Shown here in pieces: positions 1-7,872 of a stretch of 38,049 bases of DNA; position 1 is the stretch's first letter; every line of letters starts with the position of its first letter. The DNA lies in assembly GCA_964607765.1 (NCBI GenBank), contig CAZSNT010000100.1, positions 1 through 38,049 of the forward strand, given 5' to 3'. Below the pieces are notes generated by a model. The model saw nothing but the letters and a program-made list of their open reading frames with translations. It did not search any database and was not told the DNA's origin. Position numbers and translations under genes: made by a program. This DNA comes from CAZSNT01 sp964607765 (GTDB lineage Bacteria > Verrucomicrobiota > Lentisphaeria > Oligosphaerales > JABHEG01).

Positions 1-70
1 AGGTTAGGCGTTAGAGGTTAGGCGTTAGAGGTTAGGCGTTAGAGGTTAGGCGTTAGAGGTTAGGCGTTAA
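1..70. repeat. 14-bp tandem repeat, five copies
   Basis: Five head-to-tail copies of the unit AGGTTAGGCGTTAG fill the first 70 bases; the fifth differs only in its last base. The array then decays into G/T-rich sequence and a short stretch built on CCGACATCCG-like words up to about position 118. The array is cut by the window edge, so its true length is unknown. It lies directly upstream of an oxidoreductase gene and codes for nothing recognisable. Short tandem arrays with other units recur in other gaps of this window. Confidence 0.95.
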
Positions 71-139
71 GGGTTAGGGGTTGGGCATACGACACCGACA
101 TCCGGCATCCGACATCCGCAGCGCTGTGAGAGGCCCGAC

Positions 140-1234
140 ATGAGCACACGCAAACTTGGTGTATTGATTCACGGCGCAGGCTGGGTTTCGACCCAGCACA
201 TCCAAGCGTTCACCCAGAATCCTGACTCGGAGGTCGTGGCCATTTCGAGCCGCACGCTCAGCAGCGCACAGAAGCGCGCAGACGAGGCAGGGCTGACCGG
301 GATCGGGGTCTATGACGATCTCGACCGGGCACTGCAGCAGGAGGGCATTGACATCGTGGCTGTGTGCACGCCGCAACACGTGCACTGCGAGAATGTGCTC
401 GCCGCAGCCGCGGCCGGCAAGCATCTCGTGATCGAGAAGCCGATAGGCAACAGCCTCGACGAACTGCGGCAGATGCGCGACGCGGTGCGCGCGGCCGGCG
501 TGCAGAGCGTGGTGAGCTTCGTGCTGCGCTGGAACCCGATGTTCAAGCACATCAAGTCATTGATCGCGGACGGCACGGTGGGCGACGTGTTCAGTGTGGA
601 GGCCGATTACCTGCACAACATCAGTAGTTTCTGGAGCGGCTGGGAGGATGCGCGCCGCAAGGACCAAGGCGTGAGTGCGCACCTGGTAGGCGGCTGCCAT
701 GCCATCGACGCTGTTCGCTGGTTCGCCGGCGGAAGCGAATACGAAGCAGCTGAGCCGGTTGAGGTCTTCGGGTACTCCGGCGGCTACCGCAAGGGCTCGC
801 ACTGGGAGTACAACTACCAGACACACACGTGGGCCGAAGGCGTGGCGCCAATGGAGTACGACGGACTCGAGCTGACGCTGGTGCGGTTCGCGAACGGCGT
901 GATCGGCAAAGTCTCGGTCAATTTCGACTGTGTCATCCCCTACACCTTCCCGGTCCGCGTGTTCGGCGACAGAGGCACGATCTTCGACAATCGCGTCTGG
1001 TCGCACCAGTACCGGGGCCAGGAGGAGTGGGAGGCGTTCGATACCATCCTGCCGAACAGCGGCGATGTGACGCATCACCCCTTCCAGGCCCAGGTCGATC
1101 ACTTTGTGGACTGCATCCTGCGCGACACTGCCTCACACTGCGACCTGGACGATGCAGTCAAGACGCACGAGGTAGTGTTCGCGGCGCAGGAGTGCTACCG
1201 CACGGGCCAGCCCGTGCGCCTGCCGCTGCTGTAG
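140..1234 (+). CDS. Gfo/Idh/MocA family oxidoreductase
   Basis: A 364-residue NAD(P)-dependent oxidoreductase, probably cytoplasmic because there is no signal peptide. The N-terminal Rossmann fold begins with a beta strand and a GAGWVS dinucleotide-binding loop (residues 12-17). The family signature EKP is at 99-101 and its lysine is the usual catalytic residue. The C-terminal alpha/beta domain carries GGCHAID at 184-190, with the His and Asp that normally sit at the sugar or cyclitol site. Length is normal for the family. The ATG follows a GAGAGG-like ribosome site. Known family members oxidise or reduce a sugar or inositol hydroxyl; the substrate here cannot be read from sequence. A remnant of an SGNH esterase and an intact esterase follow on the same strand, which suggests a role in saccharide breakdown. 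Confidence 0.93.
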   Translation: MSTRKLGVLIHGAGWVSTQHIQAFTQNPDSEVVAISSRTLSSAQKRADEAGLTGIGVYDDLDRALQQEGIDIVAVCTPQHVHCENVLAAAAAGKHLVIEKPIGNSLDELRQMRDAVRAAGVQSVVSFVLRWNPMFKHIKSLIADGTVGDVFSVEADYLHNISSFWSGWEDARRKDQGVSAHLVGGCHAIDAVRWFAGGSEYEAAEPVEVFGYSGGYRKGSHWEYNYQTHTWAEGVAPMEYDGLELTLVRFANGVIGKVSVNFDCVIPYTFPVRVFGDRGTIFDNRVWSHQYRGQEEWEAFDTILPNSGDVTHHPFQAQVDHFVDCILRDTASHCDLDDAVKTHEVVFAAQECYRTGQPVRLPLL

Positions 1235-1296
1235 CCCGGCGACTGGAGCTACTTCATCGGCGGAGATCGCACAGTTCCGTGCCACCTGCGCCCGGG

Positions 1297-1446
1297 GATG
1301 GAACCCGCGCGGCGTCCGGGGCCACGCCAGTTTTGGTGACGTCGCTGACCCGGCGAGAATCCAGCAACGGCAGGCTGCGGGACTCGCTCGGGCCGTATGC
1401 CCAGGCCGTGCCGGAGCTGCGGGCTTACCTGAAGGTATTGGATTGA
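1297..1446 (+). pseudogene. Remnant of an SGNH (rhamnogalacturonan acetylesterase-like) hydrolase
   Basis: The 227-base gap between the oxidoreductase and the esterase contains a frame ending at a TGA at 1444-1446. It translates to RAASGATPVLVTSLTRR followed by a G-rich turn and LRDSLGPYAQAV. This matches the strand after block III and the following loop of rhamnogalacturonan acetylesterase-type SGNH hydrolases. The intact SGNH gene at 8940 has the equivalent RKAGGKPIILSSVTRR and LTAYAQAAQAV. The blocks with catalytic Ser and Asp-His are absent and no start codon is usable, so this is a decayed fragment of about 50 codons. The assignment rests on motif recognition by eye. Confidence 0.6.
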
Positions 1447-1461
1447 CAGGAGAAGCGTTCC

Positions 1462-2346
1462 ATGAAGACCATCTGCCACGGGCTCATCTGCCTCGGTGTC
1501 GCCGCATCCCTGCAAGCGGCCGCTCAACAACCCAAACAGAAATCGGTGAAGCCTATGCCGACACGCAAAGTAGTGTACAAGAGCGTTGGTGAGAGCGAAC
1601 TTGCCCTCCACGTATTCGAGCCTGACGGACACAAGCCGGGCGCCGGGCGTCCCGGAATCGTGTTCTTCTTCGGTGGCGGATGGAACGGAGGCACGCCGGG
1701 GCAGTTCTACCAGCACTGCGCCTACCTGGCGAGTCGCGGCATGTGGGCAGCGTCGGCCGAGTACCGCACAAAGAAGTCACACCGCACAACCCCGGCCGAG
1801 TGTGTGAAGGACGGCAAGTCCGCGATCCGGTACGTCCGCGCGCATGCCGCCGAGCTCGGCATTGACCCGGACCGCGTTGCCGCCGGCGGCGGCTCGGCCG
1901 GCGGCCACGTTGCAGCGACGACGGCAGCCATCACGGCATTCGACGAGAAGGGCGAGGACACCACGGTCAGCGCCATCCCCAACGCCCTGGTTCTGTTCAA
2001 CCCCGTCTACGATAACGGTCCCAAAGGCTACGGCCACGACCGGGTGAAGGACTACTGGGAGTCGTTCAGTCCCATGCACAATATCCGGGAGGGAATTCCA
2101 CCCGCTATCGTGTTCCTGGGCACCAAAGACAAGCTGATCCCCGTGGCAACCGCCGAGACGTTCAAGAAGAAGATGGAAACGGTCGGCGCCAGGAGCGATC
2201 TGCACCTGTTCGAAGGCCAGCCGCACGGCTTCTTCAACTACGGCCGGAACGGCGGCACGAGCTACCGGAAAACCGTCTTCCTCGCCGACAAGTTCCTCGC
2301 GGCGCTGGGGTGGTTGGAGGGCGATCCGACTATCGCGGAGCAGTAA
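1462..2346 (+). CDS. Exported alpha/beta-hydrolase, acetylesterase type
   Basis: A 294-residue protein with an N-terminal signal peptide (about residues 1-21, ending in an Ala-rich stretch), so it acts outside the cytoplasm. The fold is alpha/beta-hydrolase of the BD-FAE/acetylxylan-esterase-like class. FGGGW (70-74) forms the oxyanion hole, GGGSAGG places the nucleophile at Ser145, GTKDKLIP supplies Asp223 and GQPHGF supplies His255, so the triad is complete. The likely role is removing acetyl or other acyl groups from a saccharide. An AGGAGA ribosome site lies just before the ATG. Its 3' end overlaps the convergent DUF6067 gene by 17 bases, so the two messages are complementary at their ends. 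Confidence 0.9.
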   Translation: MKTICHGLICLGVAASLQAAAQQPKQKSVKPMPTRKVVYKSVGESELALHVFEPDGHKPGAGRPGIVFFFGGGWNGGTPGQFYQHCAYLASRGMWAASAEYRTKKSHRTTPAECVKDGKSAIRYVRAHAAELGIDPDRVAAGGGSAGGHVAATTAAITAFDEKGEDTTVSAIPNALVLFNPVYDNGPKGYGHDRVKDYWESFSPMHNIREGIPPAIVFLGTKDKLIPVATAETFKKKMETVGARSDLHLFEGQPHGFFNYGRNGGTSYRKTVFLADKFLAALGWLEGDPTIAEQ

Positions 2347-5300
2347 CCCTCTTCGCGGTGTATCTGTTCTCGATTCTCAACGTACCGTCGTTGAGCAGTC
2401 TGTGGTGGTAGCGCCCCTCGACGGTGACAGTGTCTTTGGTAACACGGGTAACGGGCTTGGTCCATCCCACCTCGGTTCCTTTGCGGAGTATGCATTGCCC
2501 GTCGACGGTAAACTCGCGAGTGTGCTCGCCGTGGTGGCGGTAGCGCCACACACCCAAGATGGGGTGGTCTTTGAGTGACACGCCTTTGCCGGGCCCGAGA
2601 TCGGGTTTCGGACGCGCGAGGGCGCTGACCACGGCCGGCTCCGTGGCGTCCCGGATCTCGAGGATGGTCCCGCCGTCTGCCCTCACAGGAACGGCCTCGT
2701 CGAGCTTGTAGGCGGTCTCGGCCTGGAAGTCCGGGATAGCGGGTGCGTAGAGGGCCTTGCCGGCGGGGTCGATACCAAGGGCTTCGAAGTCGATCCGCAA
2801 CGTGGCCGCCTGGGTCTTGCCGTTGTCCCAGTTGCCGATGGCGAAAGCGGCCTTGCTCCCCTTCTTGTAGTAGCCAGTCGCGCTGCAGCTGGAGTTGCCG
2901 GTGGTCACGACCGGTTCGGGGTGCCACCAACCGGTCATGGTGCACTCGGCGATGCCGAACGCATCCCACCACGCCCACACCCCAAGCGGCCGGCCGTTGC
3001 ACCAGGGGTAGCGGCGCGTGAGCCCGAAGACCATTCCCCTCTGAGGGCTGGCATGGTGCTGCAGCAGTTCGCCCCAGGTCCCGAACGGGATGCCTGAGAA
3101 CTCGACCAGCCAGTACGCTTCGTCGAGCTTCGGGTTCGCGCCCTCGCCGTTCCAGAACGAGTCAATGTAGGGCAGATGCTCGAATGCTTGGAACGGAGCG
3201 CCGTGATAGTCGATCAGACAGCCCGGTCGGGCGGCGTCCATCGCCTTGCGCAGTCGTCGCATGATCTCGCGGTCATACCCGATCCCGTCCAGGTAAACGC
3301 CGTCAATGCCGAGATTGCGGTTCAGCCAGGCCATGCCTTCCAGATAGTAGTTGTTCCAGCGCGAGATACCGTGAGGGCTGATCGAGGCATCCTGCACACC
3401 GGGGATGGCCGCGACATGCGTGTGCCAGCGGCTGATGTAGTTGTGAACAAGATGCTCGCACAGCCATGTGCCGCCTGTGCGTGTGACGTGTGAGTTCTGC
3501 GCGCCGAGCGGCTTGTCGCGGTAGCGGCGGTAGCCCGGCCCGGGCATGAGGATCTCGTCGCCCAGACTGCGGAGCATCCAGAACTCGGCTGTGCGCGTGG
3601 GCAGCTCGCGGACGGTGTAGTAGAGCTTGACCTTCTTGCCGAGCGTGTGCGCCGCATCGGTGTAGTCTCTCAGCGCCGGCACGGACAGGAACGGGTAGTT
3701 GATCCACGGATTCAGCTTGCTGGCGTGGTGGAGATTCACGACACGCACAGGCGCAGGCGTCTTCGCAACGGGCACGGGCATCGTTGCATGGGAGGGGTGG
3801 TAGTAGCGAAACTCGTTCCAGTGCCGCGGCGTGAGCGGTCTGAACGGCGTGAAGAACAGGGCGTGGTTCAGCCGCAGTTCTTCGCCGGCCCGGAGCTTCA
3901 CGTCTCCCGCCGAGATGGTCACTGAATGAGTCTTGGTTCCCTGGTCGACCGCTGAAGTGTATGTTCCCTTCCCGCGGTTGTCCCACGCGTCGGGGTTGGG
4001 CGTGGTGTCACGGGTGAGACGGTCCGCGTTCCACTCATCGCTGTCGTTCTTGGGCTTGAAGCCGATGCCGATATTGTAGTCGCCCATCCAGACAATGTTG
4101 TCGAACAAGCCGCCCTTGATCGGGGCGCGCATCTGCCTGAAATAACCGCCCGGCCGATTGTGCGGCGGTTTGAGGTAGCGGAAGGCATTGGCGGGGCCGG
4201 CGAAGCTCAGGGTCGGTGTGAGCGTGACGCGCCTCTTCGCGCGGATCGTCAGCCGCTGCCGCATGTAGCCGTCGGCCTCGATGGCGGTGTCAACGGTAAG
4301 CGTGTAGGCGCCCTGGTTCGAGGTCGACCGGTAAGCCACCCGCTGTTCGGTCTGCGAAACAAGCTCGAGCGTCGCCTTGCCGGCATGCAACAGGTTGCCG
4401 GGCTGCAGTGACAGGCCCGGACCGGACAGGGTGCGCCCCGTCTCCCCGATCCGGTCCATGTCGATCCGGCTGGTGAACAGCATTGGCATGGCGTAGTGGT
4501 CGAGCACAATCTGGCGCCCGAGAATGTCCACCGTCCAGCCAATGGCGTTGAGTTGCGCCTCGATCGGCGTGAACGGCGCCGGAGGCGCGTCGGTCAGCCC
4601 GATCCCCGAGTCGAGCCAGCGCAAACGCGTCATCTGCCGGGGATCGGCATCGCCGCGGCCCTCGAGCAAACCTGCCTCGACCGTGAGGGCGACAGCTATT
4701 GTCTTGGCCGTTCCGGCCGCTGTGACGACCACCTTGCCGGTGTACGTGCCGGGCTTGACGTCACGCGGCAGATCAACCCCGAACCACAGCGGCTGGACAC
4801 GGCCGGCCTCGACAGTGATCGTCTTGGTGAACGGCTGACCGAGACAATCGACCCCGCCAAGGTTGAAGCAGCGGATGTCCGAGGCAGGAACGTTGCCCAC
4901 GGCATCACTTGCCTCGGCGTTCAGGGCGCTCCATTCAACGTCGTCGGGCGTGATCGTCACACTTTCCAGTGCGAACACGCCGATTTGGAAGGCGAAGTAC
5001 TCGTTCGGCCGCGCCGTCGCGGCGAGGGTGTCCTTCGTCGCATGGTCCCGGATCCAGCGTGCGGGGAGGTGCTCCTGCATGCGGATCGGGTGGCTGCGGT
5101 CCTCGGCAAAGAGCACGAACGGAGCGCCGGCGTCAGCGGCCCTGACAGCGGCAGTCTCGGCCTCGGTGGCAACGACCTCCATCGGGTGGAAGCTGTGGTA
5201 GTCGCTGCGAGCCTGGATCTGGTCGAGTGTCACGACAACGGGGTTCGCCTCGGCCAGCGCCGTGGCGCGCCAGGCCGCGGCAGCGGTCTCGCTGTACGCC

Positions 5301-5731
5301 GCATAGCTGATCGAGGGAAAGTGCCTGGCGATCCGCAACTGGTTGACGGTCGGCACCAGGTAGTACAGGTGATATTCACCCGCGCCGTCGGGCTCGAAGA
5401 GCAGTTCGAGTCTCTCCCGCGAGTTCACCGTTGCGACACGATTCGCAATGACCTCGCCGCTCGGGCCCAGAAGCGTGATGTCGGACTGCCCCGCGTCATC
5501 GTCACGACGACGCCAGGGAACAGTGACCTTTGCGACGCTGCTCCGAGCCGCCGCGGCCGAGACGCTTATCACAGCCCGGTGATTGCCCAGTCTGCCGTAA
5601 TCCCACCTGCCGGTACCGTACGTGGCGATGGGCTGGGAGAGCTCCACGGGCCGGCCCGCCTGAACGCAGGCAGCGGGTAGAAGCAGGGCGAACAAGGCGT
5701 GGCACTTGGAACAGATACACTGGCTCTGCAT
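2330..5731 (-). CDS. Exported DUF6067-type glycoside-hydrolase-like protein
   Basis: A large 1133-residue exported protein. The frame stays open 13 codons further up to 5770, but the ATG at 5731 is preferred. It has a GGAG site 5-6 bases upstream and begins a good signal peptide (MQSQCICSK followed by a hydrophobic core ending in VQA). The N-terminal third is beta-rich and resembles Ig or sugar-binding modules. The middle resembles a beta-sandwich plus TIM-barrel glycosidase. A run around residues 805-820 reads GVYLDGIGYD, with acidic residues at a barrel strand end, followed by GCLIDYHG. The last 80 or so residues form a small beta domain. This matches my memory of DUF6067, a family of uncharacterised glycosidase-like proteins in PVC bacteria. 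The substrate is unknown. It faces away from the ABM-fold gene and converges on the esterase. Confidence 0.8.
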   Translation of the reverse strand: MQSQCICSKCHALFALLLPAACVQAGRPVELSQPIATYGTGRWDYGRLGNHRAVISVSAAAARSSVAKVTVPWRRRDDDAGQSDITLLGPSGEVIANRVATVNSRERLELLFEPDGAGEYHLYYLVPTVNQLRIARHFPSISYAAYSETAAAAWRATALAEANPVVVTLDQIQARSDYHSFHPMEVVATEAETAAVRAADAGAPFVLFAEDRSHPIRMQEHLPARWIRDHATKDTLAATARPNEYFAFQIGVFALESVTITPDDVEWSALNAEASDAVGNVPASDIRCFNLGGVDCLGQPFTKTITVEAGRVQPLWFGVDLPRDVKPGTYTGKVVVTAAGTAKTIAVALTVEAGLLEGRGDADPRQMTRLRWLDSGIGLTDAPPAPFTPIEAQLNAIGWTVDILGRQIVLDHYAMPMLFTSRIDMDRIGETGRTLSGPGLSLQPGNLLHAGKATLELVSQTEQRVAYRSTSNQGAYTLTVDTAIEADGYMRQRLTIRAKRRVTLTPTLSFAGPANAFRYLKPPHNRPGGYFRQMRAPIKGGLFDNIVWMGDYNIGIGFKPKNDSDEWNADRLTRDTTPNPDAWDNRGKGTYTSAVDQGTKTHSVTISAGDVKLRAGEELRLNHALFFTPFRPLTPRHWNEFRYYHPSHATMPVPVAKTPAPVRVVNLHHASKLNPWINYPFLSVPALRDYTDAAHTLGKKVKLYYTVRELPTRTAEFWMLRSLGDEILMPGPGYRRYRDKPLGAQNSHVTRTGGTWLCEHLVHNYISRWHTHVAAIPGVQDASISPHGISRWNNYYLEGMAWLNRNLGIDGVYLDGIGYDREIMRRLRKAMDAARPGCLIDYHGAPFQAFEHLPYIDSFWNGEGANPKLDEAYWLVEFSGIPFGTWGELLQHHASPQRGMVFGLTRRYPWCNGRPLGVWAWWDAFGIAECTMTGWWHPEPVVTTGNSSCSATGYYKKGSKAAFAIGNWDNGKTQAATLRIDFEALGIDPAGKALYAPAIPDFQAETAYKLDEAVPVRADGGTILEIRDATEPAVVSALARPKPDLGPGKGVSLKDHPILGVWRYRHHGEHTREFTVDGQCILRKGTEVGWTKPVTRVTKDTVTVEGRYHHRLLNDGTLRIENRYTAKRVTAPR

Positions 5732-5888
5732 GGCGACTCCAGATGTGAGCGCTTCTTTGATGGCAAACATAGCCCGGCGTTTACAGCAGGTCGACCGGCT
5801 GGCGAGCTGGTCTGCCCCAAGATGGTGACCCCGGCGTCACGCAGGACGTTTGCCTGGGGCCGCCGAGCACCAGTTCGGCAGAACAAAC

Positions 5889-5930
5889 TCGACAGCTACC
5901 GGGTGCAATCGACAGCTACCGACAGCAATC
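5889..5930. repeat. 20-bp direct repeat, two copies
   Basis: Two adjacent 20-bp units begin with CGACAGCTACCG and end with GCAAT. They differ only in the four bases between those blocks (GGGT versus ACAG). A third partial CGAC follows. It is non-coding and lies in the divergent gap upstream of the ABM-fold gene. Confidence 0.8.
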
Positions 5931-6019
5931 GACGGGGGCTCCCGCTTGAGACTGCGGAACTCAGTCACATCCGGCAATTCAGGCCGCGGCAAGCAATGAC
6001 CGCGGCCACAGGCCGAACC

Positions 6020-6050
6020 GAACGCCGAACACTGAACACCGAACACCGAC
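6020..6050. repeat. 7-bp GAACACC tandem repeat
   Basis: Four consecutive heptamers GAACGCC, GAACACT, GAACACC, GAACACC, followed by a partial GAC. The array ends four bases before the candidate promoter of the ABM-fold gene. No coding function is visible. Confidence 0.85.
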
Positions 6051-6053
6051 TGG

Positions 6054-6080
6054 TTGCACATGGCAGTCCGGGCGTATATT
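6054..6080 (+). promoter_or_regulatory. Candidate promoter for the ABM-fold gene
   Basis: TTGCAC at 6054-6059 resembles a -35 box and TATATT at 6075-6080 resembles a -10 box. The 15-base spacer is slightly short. It would give a 5' leader of about 60 bases before the ATG at 6147. This is the most AT-rich stretch of the gap. The call rests on box similarity only. Confidence 0.4.
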
Positions 6081-6146
6081 GCTTTTGGGCCCGGGAAGTT
6101 CGGGCTTGGTGTCTGCAGGACAAAAAATCGAAAGGCTGGGAGAAGA

Positions 6147-6512
6147 ATGAGTACATTCGACAACGCTGTGAGCATCAATCCGTATTTCCGCATCAAAGAC
6201 GCCGACATGGCTGCGTGCAAGAGCTTTCTCCGGCGTTTCTGTGAGCTGGTGTCTTCCAATGAAGAAGGCTGCCTGTTCTACAACTTCACGTTCGACGGCA
6301 ACGTGCTGTGTTGCCGTGAAGCCTACACGGATGCGGACGCTGTGTCGGCGCACCTGGAGAACTGCGGCGAGGCACTCGGCGAGTTCCTCGAGATAGCCGA
6401 GCTTCTCCGGATCGAGCTCCACGGCCCTGCCGGAGAGCTGGACAAACTCAAGGAGGCGTTCGCGCCGTTCAATCCCGATTACTTCATCTCCGAGTGCGGC
6501 ATCGGCAACTGA
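6147..6512 (+). CDS. Small ABM-fold (antibiotic biosynthesis monooxygenase-like) protein
   Basis: A 121-residue cytoplasmic protein. The ATG at 6147 is chosen over in-frame upstream ATGs because GGGAG sits just upstream and the earlier codons would run through the promoter and leader. The pattern is that of a dimeric alpha/beta-barrel: an N-terminal strand (NPYFRIKDAD), a helix with KSFLRRFCELV, a strand EGCLFYNFTFDGN, then CREAYTDADAVSAHLENC, the typical strand-helix after the hairpin, and a final strand. Related ABM proteins act as quinol monooxygenases or as small sensors and isomerases; nothing here picks one. It appears to be monocistronic, with convergent transcription from the AraC gene. 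Confidence 0.75.
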   Translation: MSTFDNAVSINPYFRIKDADMAACKSFLRRFCELVSSNEEGCLFYNFTFDGNVLCCREAYTDADAVSAHLENCGEALGEFLEIAELLRIELHGPAGELDKLKEAFAPFNPDYFISECGIGN

Positions 6513-6858
6513 GGTCTGTGGTGTCAGCCTTCGCGGCGGACAGGAACAGACCATGACGCCCCCCCGAGCGACTCACAACACTACTGCTGCGGCTCTGCGG
6601 CCTGGACGTGGTCCCGGCCGCAGAGCCGGCTGACGCCTGCCGGAAATCTGCTCCTCTCTACACGAACGACGCAGACGTCAGCCGTTCAGTGAAATCCGGC
6701 TTCACGCTCATATGTATCCCCTACGGCTGCCTGAGCCAACACACAGATGCTCGTGCCGAAAACGCCAAGACCAACACATTTGGGTACGGTAGCAATACAC
6801 CAGTGCTGGACCGCCGTGGATACTGCACACCCTCCCCAGGTCCCAGACCGGGGTCCAG
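6513..6858. other. Convergent intergenic gap with strong hairpin
   Basis: This 346-base region lies between the convergent ABM-fold and AraC genes. The only clear structure is a hairpin at 6590-6628. The rest shows no domain-bearing frame, promoter or repeat that I can support. Confidence 0.6.
6590..6628. terminator. 13-bp hairpin, probable bidirectional transcription stop
   Basis: The perfect 13-bp arms 6590-6602 and 6616-6628 (core GGCTCTGCGGCC / GGCCGCAGAGCC) enclose 13 bases. Those bases can form a further GGAC/GTCC stem. There is no T-tract on either side, so it is not a textbook intrinsic terminator. Its place between two convergent genes still fits a stop or RNA-stabilising role. Confidence 0.5.
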
Positions 6859-7656
6859 TCAGGTGTACATCCGCAGCGGACGCTTGCCTCGGCGTAGATC
6901 ACGGGGGGTGATACCGAAATGGGCTTTCACTGCCCGGCTCAACGCGGAGCCGTTGGAGAAGCCCAGCTGCGGCGCCATCGCGTCCAGGGTCAGATCCGTG
7001 CCCTTGAGCAGGTCTTCCGCCATTTTCATCCGTATGCGGTTGAAGGCCCTGTGCGGTCCCTCACCCATCACTTGGTGGAACAGGCGGCGTAGGTGCGTCG
7101 GGGAGACATGGACGGCGGCGGCGATTCTCTCGAAGCGTGGGGCTTCGCTGATGTGCTCACGATACCAGGTCAGTGCCTGTTCAGTTCTGTTCCGGGCAAT
7201 GTGATGAGAGGCGAGAGGCGGCTGGTTTGCCTCGCGCAGGACGATCAGACTGAGTTCGGTCACCAGCGCCTGCGTCTGCAGGAACACGAGCTCTGTCGGG
7301 CGTGCCATGATCGCCGTCGCCAGTTCATTCAGCTTCCGGATCCGGTCACAGTCCTCGTCGGTGAGGTCAGCCCGGTAATAGCCGCGGGGCGGAATCAGAT
7401 GCTCCAGCTCCCCCGGCACTGCAGTGAAATGGAACACGATTCGGTCGGACCTGTCTGTGCCCACCCAACCGTGCGCGTGGTCCCGCGGGAACACCCACAT
7501 GGTCCGCGCGCGCAATGTCGACGCCGCTCTGCGGTCGAGAAAAGCGGGGGCGATCCCGCCGGACAGACAGACAAAGAACTCCCAGGCCGACCGGCTGTTG
7601 ACAGGGACGGACTCGGCAGTGAAGTCACGGACGCCGCTATTCTGATAGATCAGCAT
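6859..7656 (-). CDS. AraC family transcriptional regulator
   Basis: A 265-residue DNA-binding protein. The N-terminal 100 or so residues have a cupin-like AraC effector fold, including VFPRDHAHGW (residues 55-64), the usual small-molecule pocket region. The C-terminal AraC/XylS domain has two helix-turn-helix units. The first is around 174-196 (FERIAAAVHVSPTHLRRLF). The second is around 222-245 (LTLDAMAPQLGFSNGSALSR), followed by KAHFGITPRDLRR, the classic end of the family domain. Length is normal. It is divergent from a pseudopilin gene, and the gap holds a duplicated 18-bp motif that could be its operator. It probably activates local genes in response to a sugar. No strong ribosome site is visible. 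Confidence 0.93.
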   Translation of the reverse strand: MLIYQNSGVRDFTAESVPVNSRSAWEFFVCLSGGIAPAFLDRRAASTLRARTMWVFPRDHAHGWVGTDRSDRIVFHFTAVPGELEHLIPPRGYYRADLTDEDCDRIRKLNELATAIMARPTELVFLQTQALVTELSLIVLREANQPPLASHHIARNRTEQALTWYREHISEAPRFERIAAAVHVSPTHLRRLFHQVMGEGPHRAFNRIRMKMAEDLLKGTDLTLDAMAPQLGFSNGSALSRAVKAHFGITPRDLRRGKRPLRMYT

Positions 7657-7673
7657 GGTCGAGGGGGCCTGGC

Positions 7674-7753
7674 ATGGTCGAAAATGTCAAGGAGTGGTTG
7701 ATTTAGCCGGTGTGGGTACGGATAAACATAGAGCTATGGTCGGAATTGTCAAG
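7674..7753. promoter_or_regulatory. Duplicated 18-bp motif, likely AraC operator pair
   Basis: ATGGTCGAAAATGTCAAG (7674-7691) and ATGGTCGGAATTGTCAAG (7736-7753) match at 16 of 18 positions in direct orientation. They are 62 bp apart, close to six helical turns. Further ATGGTC words lie at 7655 and 7761. AraC-type proteins commonly bind direct repeats upstream of their targets. The pair sits between the regulator and the divergent pseudopilin, so it could serve autoregulation and activation together. Confidence 0.55.
7725..7752 (-). promoter_or_regulatory. Candidate promoter of the AraC gene
   Basis: On the minus strand, a perfect TTGACA (7752 to 7747) is followed after 16 bases by TATGTT (7730 to 7725). 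The -35 box lies inside the distal copy of the 18-bp repeat, so a bound regulator would occlude RNA polymerase. This arrangement fits autorepression. Confidence 0.5.
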
Positions 7754-7872
7754 TAATTGCATGGTCTGGTGATGGTGCGGTGACCGTGGGTTTGCTAAAC
7801 TATACCAATGCGACCAACTACCTGAGGAACCCGTCGTCGATCAGCAGTGGTTGAATCAGGAGGCCAAGCACC

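Larger units (their letters stand above)
5732..6146. other. Divergent intergenic region with short repeats
   Basis: This 415-base gap separates the minus-strand DUF6067 gene from the plus-strand ABM-fold gene and must hold both promoters. It contains two kinds of short tandem repeat (listed separately) and a candidate plus-strand promoter near its right end. Reading frames crossing it show no recognisable domain. Confidence 0.7.

Noticed and set aside
1..70. CRISPR array
   Set aside because: The units are directly adjacent with no spacers, and there are no cas genes.
6590..6628. Riboswitch or structured leader
   Set aside because: It lies between gene ends rather than before a start codon and is a single simple hairpin.
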